Part shown: positions 56,287 through 64,000 of the stretch, one piece after another
Layout: each line of letters opens with the position of its first letter
Position numbering within the stretch: the stretch's first letter is position 1
Assembly: GCA_004835665.1 (NCBI GenBank)
Contig: RBKR01000026.1
Coordinates: 744,001 to 808,000 of the forward strand
DNA: 64,000 nucleotides
From: Phoma sp. XZ068
Lineage: Eukaryota; Ascomycota; Dothideomycetes; Pleosporales; Didymellaceae
Reading direction: 5' to 3'
Notes under the pieces: model-generated
The model's database searches: none
What the model was told of the DNA's origin: nothing
The model's input: only the letters and a program-made list of their open reading frames with translations
Program-made: the position numbers and the translations under genes

Positions 56287-57606
56287 CTACACACTCCCCC
56301 CCGCACCCCCCTCAACCTTCGCCCCAGCCTGCCCAACCTGCACCACAACCTCCGTCCCATTCGTCACCTTCCCCCCCTCGGCCAACTTCTCAAACGCCCT
56401 CACAAAATCCTCCTTCAAATCCTCCCAATTCTCCACCCCAATACTAACCCTCAACAACCGCTCATCAACATCCGCATCCGACATCCTCCGCCACTCAATC
56501 AGACTCTCCACGCCCCCCAGACTCGTCGCATGGTGGAACAGCTGGAGGTGACTCGGTAGTTGACGCGCCTGCGCAGGGTCATGCGTGTAGAAACTAAACA
56601 CTGGGCCGAAACCATTTGGCATTTGCTTTTTAAGCCAGGGGAAGTCGTCGGTTTGGAGGGAGGCGTGGGTAACGCGGCTGACGACTTTCTTCACGACGGC
56701 ACTCTCGGGGGTTTTGCCCGCGACCGAGTCAGATAGCCAGGCGACGAGGGAGGAGGCGTTGGAGGATTGGCGCTGCACTCGTAATTCCATTGTGCGTAGG
56801 CTGCGGACGCCGAGCCAGCCTTCGAGACTGCCGAGGACGGCGCCGAGGAAGAGGCGGTCGATTCGCAGGGCGTGGGCTTGTTTGAGGCCTGCGGGAGTGG
56901 CGGTGGTGGCGAGGATGCCGCAGAGCATGTCGCTGTGGCCGCCGATGTACTTTGTGCCCGAGTGCATGACAAAGTCTGCGCCCCATTGGAAGGGGTCTTG
57001 GAGGCCGGGGGGTGCGAAGGTGGCGTCGACGCTGAGGTAGGCGCCGCGTTTGTGGGCGCGCTCGGCGTACTTTGCGATGCTGAAGGCTTCGCCTGTGGGG
57101 TTCAGTGGTGTCTCGAGGTGCACTAGGTCGCCCTTCCCTATGCCGCTGGCGTCCCATTCGGCGTCGTCGGCGTGCAAATCCACAGTCCGCAAGCCGTGCA
57201 TGCGTTTGTGCATTCCTAGCACGCCGTGGCAGCCGTGGTATCCGCCGCTGATGGCGACGACCTTGGGCACGACGTGGACGAGCAGGCCGTGGAAGGCGCT
57301 CAGCCCGCTGCTGTACGAGATGACGTGGTTGGCGAGGTCGGCATGGTCTTGCTGCGGTGCGGTGGGGAAGATGAGTGGTGCGAGGATGGTCTCGAGGCGG
57401 TTGATGTTGGCGGATGCGAGGCGGGAGTAGACGAGCGGTGTGCTGAGGTCGACGACAAAGTCATCTTCTTCGTAGACGGGGCGGAGGTTGGCTGGGTCGC
57501 GGGGGTAGCGGAAGGTGGTGCTTGTGTGGATTGGGGGAGCGATGTCGGTGAGGACGTGGGTGTGGTCGTCGGCGTGGATGCCGTAGGTAGCTGGGTGCAG
57601 AGGCAT
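56287..57606 (-). CDS. Trans-sulfuration family PLP enzyme (cystathionine gamma-synthase-like)
   Basis: Single-exon frame of 439 residues in the Cys/Met-metabolism PLP fold. The N-terminus has DIAPPIHTSTTFRYP and VYSRLASANINRLE. SYSSGLSAFHGLL and SGGYHGCHGVL form the cofactor pocket, LVHLETPLNPTGE and LSVDATFAPP give Asp194, and HSGTKYIGGHSDML carries the PLP lysine (Lys219). The C-terminal LLRVSIGVENWEDLKEDF is family-typical. Members catalyse gamma-replacement or elimination between cysteine, homocysteine and O-acyl-homoserine. The exact reaction cannot be decided from motifs, and it differs in places from classical MetB/Str3. The tail is Gly/Val-rich. Confidence 0.88.
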   Translation of the reverse strand: MPLHPATYGIHADDHTHVLTDIAPPIHTSTTFRYPRDPANLRPVYEEDDFVVDLSTPLVYSRLASANINRLETILAPLIFPTAPQQDHADLANHVISYSSGLSAFHGLLVHVVPKVVAISGGYHGCHGVLGMHKRMHGLRTVDLHADDAEWDASGIGKGDLVHLETPLNPTGEAFSIAKYAERAHKRGAYLSVDATFAPPGLQDPFQWGADFVMHSGTKYIGGHSDMLCGILATTATPAGLKQAHALRIDRLFLGAVLGSLEGWLGVRSLRTMELRVQRQSSNASSLVAWLSDSVAGKTPESAVVKKVVSRVTHASLQTDDFPWLKKQMPNGFGPVFSFYTHDPAQARQLPSHLQLFHHATSLGGVESLIEWRRMSDADVDERLLRVSIGVENWEDLKEDFVRAFEKLAEGGKVTNGTEVVVQVGQAGAKVEGGAGGSV

Positions 57607-58127
57607 GGTGTGATGTTTATGTGGTGTATATGGTCAGATAGATTGGTTGAATGGTCACTATGATGGAGCAGGACGACATTATACGTGGCAGGAGTTGGAG
57701 CTGTCGAGTGAGTCAACCATGCTGACCATGCGTATTCAGTACCATGTCAACCACGCCCTGTACGGACGTTTAGGGCGTTTGATAGCATGCCCCTCCATTG
57801 AGGCTGGCATCGGCATTTGTGGGACTGCCGCACAGGGGCCTTGCCTGTTGAAGCCTGGGGTGGAGGTCGTCGGGCGTTGTCGGTGGTGACGTGCGAAGCT
57901 AACTGCGGGGTTGTTGAGTGCCCCTCGTCGGTCGATAAATTTGGCAGGGAGGCTGGAGCATCGGTGAGACGGAGGAAAGACAACGGGGACCGCGACGACC
58001 ATGCATGTCATCAGAGGTCCATTGAGGCTCGTAGCTACTAAGGGACTGAACGCCAGTGTGCATCGCTGCCAAATGCGCCAAAAAGAAACGCCTTTCATTC
58101 TGCCGTCAAAGTCTATACATGCATCGT
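57607..58127. other. Intergenic: PLP-enzyme promoter and cyclophilin 3' end
   Basis: No gene recognised. Confidence 0.4.
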
Positions 58128-59142
58128 CTACTGCTCGCCGGCGCCGACAATGGTAGGGGGGCCCTCCTTGTACTTGATGGCGCCGCTGCCGCTGCCGCAG
58201 GCCTCAATTGCCTTGACCACCTTGTACGACTCGACGTCGCCGTCGGGAACGCCGCCGAAGACGACGTGCTTGCCGTCAAGCCATGAGGTGACGACGGTGG
58301 TGATGAAGAACTGGGAGCCGTTGCTGCGAGGGTCAGCGATTGTTTTCAACAAGGGCGGTGTGCATACGTGTTGGGGCCGGCGTTGGCCATGGAGAGGAGG
58401 AAGGGCTTGTTATGGGTCAGCTTGAAGTTCTCGTCGCTGAACTTTTCGCCGTAGATGGACTTTCCACCGGTGCCCTGCGCAAATTAGCAGTTGTTTGAAT
58501 GGATGCGCAGCCTACGTACGTTGCCTCGGGTAAAGTCACCGCCCTGGAGCATGAACTGGGGGATGACGCGGTGGAACTTGGAGTTCTGGTAGCCGAAGCC
58601 CTTCTCGCCGGTGCAGAGGGCGCGGAAGTTCTCGACCGTCTTGGGGACGACGTCGTCGAAGAGCTCGAAGTTGATGCGGCCGGTCTGCTCTGTGTGGGGT
58701 TAGCGTTGCGACAGCAATTGTGCAGATATAGGCCGTGTCAATTGTGCAGGCGCGGCAGTATCAATTGTGCAGCAGGTGCAGGCACAATCAAGCATGCAAG
58801 CAAGGTAGCGAGAGCTCGCAGGCAGGGCAGGGCAGAGCTCAAGCACTTGGAGCTCAGCAGGGCTCAGCAGGGCTCAGCAGGGCCCAGCAGCACAGCAGCA
58901 CAGCAGCACAGCTCAGCAGCAACAAGGCGGGGCAGCTCACCCTTGACGGGGCCAACGTTGGTGACGTTGCCGCGCTGGTCGACGGTGACCTCGGGGCCGG
59001 TCCAGTTGACGTCGAAGTAGGTCTTGATGGTCATGTTGGCGGCAGACGGAGTAAAGAAACGCTTGTTAATGGGAGCTTGCAGGCGGAGAGAGTGGACGGT
59101 GGAGCGGCGGAAGGCCGAGAGGACCGTGGAAGAAGTAGACAT
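58128..59142 (-). CDS. Cyclophilin-type peptidyl-prolyl isomerase, mitochondrial with possible cytosolic form
   Basis: Minus-strand exons 59142-58941, 58689-58520, 58474-58368 and 58323-58128 give 224 residues. The cyclophilin fold is complete: VPKTVENFRALCTGEKGFGY, FHRVIPQFMLQGGDF with the catalytic Arg, SMANAGPNTNGSQFFIT, and SWLDGKHVVFG with the cyclosporin-binding Trp. The first ~36 residues are basic and Ser-rich without acids (VLSAFRRSTVHSLRLQAP), like a mitochondrial presequence. A second Met (MTIKTYFDV) sits exactly where a cytosolic cyclophilin would begin. In Neurospora one gene makes both forms from alternative starts, and the same is inferred here. Intron 1 (251 bp) is unusually long and repeat-filled. 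Confidence 0.93.
58690..58940 (-). repeat. Repeat-filled first intron of the cyclophilin gene
   Basis: On the plus strand CAATTGTGCAG occurs three times (58715, 58739, 58762). It is followed by a run of GGGCTCAGCA and CAGCAGCACAG units to about 58920. The intron is about five times the usual length in this window, so it probably grew by tandem duplication. Confidence 0.8.
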
Positions 59143-60050
59143 GGTGGGGCGCGGGGTGTCGTGGGCGCTGTAAGCAGTTAGCATGCATCCTTAGGCGCGG
59201 TGAACAGCGCGGAAGCGCTGCGCTGACCAGCACTGGGACCGCGCGAGCTGCTGGAGGGCCGGCCTGCATTGACGACCGAGGGCCGGCCTGCACTGGACAT
59301 GCGGTGTTGCCCTGCAGTGCCGACCTGCAACTGGTACACGCAGTGCGATGCAGGCCGGCAGCAGAACCAAACAGGATTGCAACTTACTTTGGGCAGTGGA
59401 TGGACAGAGGGCTGGTGGCGAGGGCGTGACGAGGTCCAAGACGGGCAGACAAGATGCAGAACAGACGGCTATGATACAATTGACCCACGAGAGATGGCTA
59501 TTGTACAGGGGATGATGGCGGAGAGTGTGAGTCCAGGGGATCAAAAGTTTGGACATGGACAGAGCTCGAAGCTCTCCAGTTCTTAGCGCATTTTTCTGGC
59601 GTCGATGCTTGAACATGGAATGAGCTGTATTGGCTGGCTTGTACTTTGTATAAACCCTACTTTGCTGCAGAGTCTACAATAGGCATGCAAGGAGATATTG
59701 ATTTGATTGTCATGTTGAATGCTCCCATCGTTGCCTTCCACTGTCGACTGCCACCGCTTGAGCCTCGACTCATGGATCGGCGGCTGCATGTCACGTGAAT
59801 GTGGATCGCCCACCTCCACCTCCCTCGACCACAATGCGCCCTTGGTGAGGTCTGCCACAATTGACACTGCACTTGGACTCCTCCGCGGTCTTCAAAGCCC
59901 TGCGCATACGATCGGAAGAGACAAGCCTGCAGACCGCGAATACAACAATTCTGACGCGCCGAGCCCAACTGCTGCCACCCGCCTCCTCCGCCTCGACGGC
60001 CACCGAGCCCGACGCAACGTCCACACGCCGCAACACCACCACGCACAACC
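59143..60050. promoter_or_regulatory. Divergent upstream region of cyclophilin and epsin genes
   Basis: No gene. GGCCGGCCTGCA-type words repeat near 59255-59296 and AGACGGGCAGACAAGATGCAGA lies near 59439-59460. Both flanking genes are housekeeping, and the region should hold their promoters. Confidence 0.4.
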
Positions 60051-61735
60051 ATGGATTTCAACAGCTTGAAAGACCAAGTGAGCAACCTCACGCTCTACGA
60101 CCTCAAGGCCGGATTTCGCAAGGCCCAAAATGGTACGGATCGCGCCAACGCCAGCTGGCCACTGCTAACGTGGCCGTGTAGCCGTGATGAACTTCACCGA
60201 GATGGAGGCCAAGGTCCGTGAGGCCACCAACAACGAGCCATGGGGTATGTCTAGCACCGCGAACTGCTTGTGGCAAGGCTAAGTTGCATAGGTGCATCCT
60301 CGACGCTGATGCAGGAGATTGCCAACGGGACGTTCAACTAGTACGCACCCCCACCTGACCGCAGGCCTCGCTGACAGCAGCAGTCAATTGCTGAACGAGA
60401 TCATGCCCATGATCTACAAGCGCTTCACAGAAAAGGCCTCGGAGGAATGGCGACAGATCTACAAGGTGTGTACCACGACGGTCGCTGTGAGCTTTGCTGA
60501 TATGTCAGGCCCTGCAATTACTGGAGTTTTTGATCAAGAACGGCTCAGAACGGGTCATCGACGACGCACGCTCGCATGTCTCGCTCCTCAAGATGCTCCG
60601 GCAGTTCCACTTCATCGACCAGAACGGAAAAGACCAGGGCATCAACGTCCGAAACAGGGCCAAGGAGCTGGCTGAGCTTTTGGGCGACGTCGACCGCATA
60701 CGGACCGAGCGAAAGAAGGCGCGTGCAAACCGCAACAAGTTTGGAGGTGTCGAGGGCGGCATGGGCGGTGGCTTTTCGGGCAGTGGAGGCAGCAGCAGGT
60801 ACGGAGGTTTTGGCAGCGAGTCAGCCGAGTACGGCGGCCACACAGGTGGTGTGTACGGAGACGGAGGCGGCTTTGGCGGAGAGGACCCCAGCTTCAACGA
60901 GACGCAGCAACGGCGCGATAGGTTTGACGAGTACGACGAGTACGACGAGGGGGAAACAGTAGCAAGCCCGCCACGACGAAAGGAGCCAACATCGACTGCG
61001 ACAAGAAGAGAACCCAAGAAGGCAGAACCGCCAAAGCCCAAGGCACCAGAGCCCGTGGCCGATCTGTTGGCTTGGGATGATGAGCCCGCACCAGCCGCCA
61101 GCTCGTCAGGGAAGCAGCCCGCCGCAAGCAACGACTTTGGCGACGACGACGATTTCGACGACTTCCAGTCCGCGGCTCCTGCGCCTGCTGCGAAGCCAGC
61201 TGGATTTGGCATTGCTCCACCCGCATCCACCTCCACCATCACCTCCACGACGCAGTTCGCGGCCCCTCAACCCCAGTCTGCGGCCCAGAACAGCAACCTG
61301 AACGACCTCTTCGCCACGGTCTCTCCAGCGCCGTCTGCAAATCGCGTCGTGTCGCCTCCCCAGCCGTCGTCGATGAACTCGAGCTTCTCCCAGCCACCTA
61401 AACCCACAGGCTACCAAGCTACTGGTCCGAATTATTTCACCTCCGTCCCGCAGCCAGCAGCCTCCAGCGCCTCAACGCCCGGCTCCGTCATGTCCCCCGG
61501 CGGCATGGGCAAGATCGGCGGCGCAGCGCCCAAGAAAGCCGGCGGCGATGCATTCGCGTCCCTCCTCGGCGGCGTGGCACCGAAAAAGGCACAGACGCCA
61601 ACGCAGAAGGTCACCATGGGCGATCTGGCCAAGCAGAAGACCAGCCAGGGTCTGTGGGGCGCACCCGCTCCCGCTGCACAGTCACCTCAGGCGTCGAAGC
61701 CTGCGGGCGGTGCGCTGGGCGATTTGCTGGGTTAG
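60051..61735 (+). CDS. Epsin-type ENTH-domain adaptor (Ent3-like)
   Basis: Exons 60051-60132, 60182-60244, 60292-60340, 60384-60465 and 60509-61735 give 500 residues. The ENTH domain is spread over the first five exons: AVMNFTEMEAKVREATNNEP, STLMQEIANGTFNY, LLNEIMPMIYKRFTEKASEE, then ALQLLEFLIKNGSERVIDD and GINVRNRAKEL. The C-terminal two thirds are Gly/Ser/Pro/Ala-rich and disordered, with acidic phenylalanine motifs (DDDDFDDFQSA) of the kind bound by gamma-ear domains of AP-1 and Gga. This makes it most like Ent3, acting at the trans-Golgi/endosome on phosphoinositides with clathrin. The acceptor of exon 4 is a CAGCAGCAG run; the last AG gives the conserved NYQL. Confidence 0.93.
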
Positions 61736-62303
61736 GACGAGCCGGAGATTATGGTAGCGTGGGAAGGAATGGGTTTGAAAACGTGGAGTGCAGCAGCTGG
61801 TGTATTGTAGACGTGACGGGACGTGCGAATACGATGTTACGACGTTTCTCGTGTTGATCTCCAACATCTCCATTTCTCACTCTATTCAACAGGTGGCCAT
61901 CAAGTCAAGACATGACTTCCACGAAGCCATGCAATTTCTTTGGCAGAACAGTATCATGCCAACAACATCTGCAGTCCTCCTTCTATTCTAACGCAACAAC
62001 GCCTCATCAACTACGAGTTCTTTCAATAATGAATACAAGCGCACAATACGGTACTGTAGTCTTGGCGCTGTTGTAGTGTTGATTTTGTCGAGTACTTACT
62101 TGCACATGCTCGACGTCTAGACCAGATGGACAGACATCCCTACTAGCGCCCGCCCCTGACCTCCGCAGCACCCCCGAGAAGCGCATACTTGATTATTCGC
62201 ACGCGTGTCTTCTTCCTTCTTGACGTCTCACTAGCTCAACGATTCGCAGGCTCGACCACTCGCAGGCTCGACAACTCGCTCTCGCTAGCTCGACGATGCG
62301 GGA
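61736..62303. other. Intergenic, no gene recognised
   Basis: 3' flank of the epsin gene and promoter of the phosphoesterase. Near 62240-62295 the word GCTCGAC recurs at short intervals. Confidence 0.4.
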
Positions 62304-64000
62304 ATGCAGCTCTCGCGCTTTCTGTTCGCAATCGCTGCGGTTTTGCTGCCGGTAGCACTGTTTGGCTCGACATGGCTGTATCTGTATCCTTTCTTCCATG
62401 GGTGTGGATTTCCGCAACCTAGCAACACATCGCTGCCTCTACTCTCGTCGCAGGCTCCGTCCGGGCTCACGTCGCAGGCTCCGTTTCGCCTCCTCGCCCT
62501 CGGCGACCCCCAACTCGAAGGCGATTCCTCGCTCCCCGACCCCAACGCGCCCGTCTTCCCGTCCTGCGCAAACGTGCTCGAAGACCTCCGCAATGCGCGC
62601 TTCGACCCGCCAGATGTGCGCGACATTCTCCTCGCGGCGGCCAAGGGTGCGGCCAAGGACCTCGGCGTGTGGCTGGAGGGGTATCGCAAGATGATCGACC
62701 TGTGGGGCAACGACTGGTATCTCGCGCACATTGTGCGCAGTCTGCGGTGGTGGACGGAGCCCACGCATATCAGCGTGTTAGGAGATTTGCTGGGGAGCCA
62801 GTGGATTACGGATGGCGAGTTTGAGAAGCGCGCGGGGCGGTACTGGGGCACTGTTATGCGGGGGTTGGAGAAGGTGCCCGATGCGACGATGGGGGTGTAT
62901 GTGGAGAGCGATCACTACGATGAGCCGGAGGAGGAGCGGGAGAAGTCGTGGGGTGGGTGGATGGAGGTCCTTGGTGAGGAGAAGGCGTGGGCGAAGCGCG
63001 TTATCAATATTGCGGGCAATCACGATATCGGGTATGCGGGGGACATTGACAATGCGCGTGTCGAGCGGTTCGAGCGCGCGTTTGGGAGCGTGAATTGGGA
63101 TATTTGGTTTACCCTGCCCAACACGACAGCGACCGATACTGCCAAAACAGTAGACGACACTCCCCCGCCGGCCCTCCGCCTCGTCGTTCTCAACACCATG
63201 AACCTCGATACCCCGGCCTACACGGATTCGTTACAGCAGGAAACATACGCCTTCATGAACCACGTCATCACCACCTCGCGCCCCGTCACGGACAAGACCC
63301 ACGCCACCATCCTGCTCACCCACATCCCCCTGCACAAGGACCCCGGCATCTGCGTCGACAGCCCGTTCTTTGACTACTTCGACAGCGGCCACGGCATCAA
63401 GGAGCAGAACATGCTGTCCGAGCACGGCAGTAAGATCGTGCTGGAAAGCATCTTCGGGCTGAACAAAGAGGTCGGCGCAGAGGGTCAGGGGTTGGGGCGG
63501 CGTGGGATAATCCTCAACGGACATGACCACGAAGGGTGCGATGTCCTGCACTACATCCGGCAGCCCGGCGCTCCGTCGTGCAGTGCAGACGACGTCGCAA
63601 GTGAGGATGCGTATTGGCCCACTTCATCCAACGAGACGAGCAGTATGACTGGCGTGTCTGACGAGGCTGCGGCCAACGATACAGCGCAAGAACCTGTACA
63701 AGAAGGCTGGAAGGCGCGCCCCTTCCCACCGCGGTCTTTCGACATCGCCCAGGACAACTCCTGCACGCATATCCCGTCCTCCCCGCACCTCCGCGAGATC
63801 ACGCTGCGCAGCATGATGGGTGATTTCTCAGGGTACGCAGGCTTCCTATCTGCATGGTTCGACTACGAGACACGCGAGTGGGTTCTCGAGTTCAGCACGT
63901 GTGGGGTGGGTGTTCAGCACTGGTGGTGGGCGGTTCATATCGTCGATTTGATCGCGGTGGTGGCTGTGATCGGGGGAGTCATCGCACGGGGCGTGGAGAG
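62304..64000 (+). CDS. Membrane-anchored calcineurin-like metallophosphoesterase, Ted1-like (3' partial)
   Basis: Open without a stop from the ATG at 62304 to the window end (about 565 codons). An N-terminal transmembrane segment (FLFAIAAVLLPVALFGSTWL) precedes the metallophosphoesterase motifs: LALGDPQLEG, SVLGDLLGSQW, NIAGNHDIGY, ILLTHIPLHK and ILNGHDHEGCD. The D-P-Q-L-E-G form of the first metal motif is characteristic of the Ted1/Cdc1/PGAP5 group, which removes ethanolamine phosphate from GPI-anchor glycans in the ER. A second hydrophobic segment (VHIVDLIAVVAVIGGVIA) begins near 63925. The insertion between the GHD and terminal strands is acidic and variable. The remaining C-terminus is outside the window. 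Confidence 0.88.
   Translation, partial: MQLSRFLFAIAAVLLPVALFGSTWLYLYPFFHGCGFPQPSNTSLPLLSSQAPSGLTSQAPFRLLALGDPQLEGDSSLPDPNAPVFPSCANVLEDLRNARFDPPDVRDILLAAAKGAAKDLGVWLEGYRKMIDLWGNDWYLAHIVRSLRWWTEPTHISVLGDLLGSQWITDGEFEKRAGRYWGTVMRGLEKVPDATMGVYVESDHYDEPEEEREKSWGGWMEVLGEEKAWAKRVINIAGNHDIGYAGDIDNARVERFERAFGSVNWDIWFTLPNTTATDTAKTVDDTPPPALRLVVLNTMNLDTPAYTDSLQQETYAFMNHVITTSRPVTDKTHATILLTHIPLHKDPGICVDSPFFDYFDSGHGIKEQNMLSEHGSKIVLESIFGLNKEVGAEGQGLGRRGIILNGHDHEGCDVLHYIRQPGAPSCSADDVASEDAYWPTSSNETSSMTGVSDEAAANDTAQEPVQEGWKARPFPPRSFDIAQDNSCTHIPSSPHLREITLRSMMGDFSGYAGFLSAWFDYETREWVLEFSTCGVGVQHWWWAVHIVDLIAVVAVIGGVIARGVE

Overview
The window is nuclear DNA of a filamentous ascomycete, most likely a Dothideomycete of the Pleosporales type (inferred from gene content and style, not proven). 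The supporting signs are short 41-101 bp introns with GT..AG ends and CTRAC-like branch points, dispersed 5S rRNA, an NLR with a nucleoside-phosphorylase head, an ascomycete laccase and a TPP riboswitch in a transporter leader. Exons below were joined by eye from reading frame, splice signals and family conservation. Both edges cut through genes.

Layout. 1-21.8 kb is gene-poor accessory sequence. It holds the 3' end of an ERCC6L2-like SNF2 helicase, a 5S rRNA gene, a large 8-exon NO VEIN-like protein (GHKL ATPase plus DUF3883), LTR and 5S relics, a probable RNase H-fold protein, a PNP-NACHT-ankyrin NLR and a small scytalone-dehydratase-like gene. Clusters of a ~44 bp interspersed repeat lie between these genes. 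21.8-34.5 kb holds a PTR2 peptide transporter, a secreted GMC (cellobiose-dehydrogenase-like) oxidoreductase, three neighbouring coiled-coil proteins (one with a Zn2Cys6-spaced cysteine cluster), an NCS1 permease with a TPP riboswitch in its leader, and a small cysteine-rich secreted protein. 34.5-38.4 kb is degenerate: a RecQ-like helicase pseudogene, a solo LTR with a perfect 5 bp target-site duplication, and AT-rich stretches.

38.4-49.4 kb holds secreted or catabolic genes (CalB-type lipase, laccase, two unknown secreted proteins, arylamine N-acetyltransferase) and ribosomal protein uL14. 49.9-53.0 kb carries two multi-exon orphan genes. 54.3-64.0 kb is conserved core genome: mitochondrial proline dehydrogenase, a trans-sulfuration PLP enzyme, a cyclophilin with an apparent mitochondrial presequence, an Ent3-like epsin and the start of a Ted1-like metallophosphoesterase.

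The strongest regulatory observation is the riboswitch at 33.5-33.6 kb. Ten nucleotides next to the presumed 5' splice site of the leader intron are exactly complementary to the TPP aptamer core. This is the arrangement known for splicing control by fungal TPP riboswitches, and it suggests the permease imports thiamine or a precursor.
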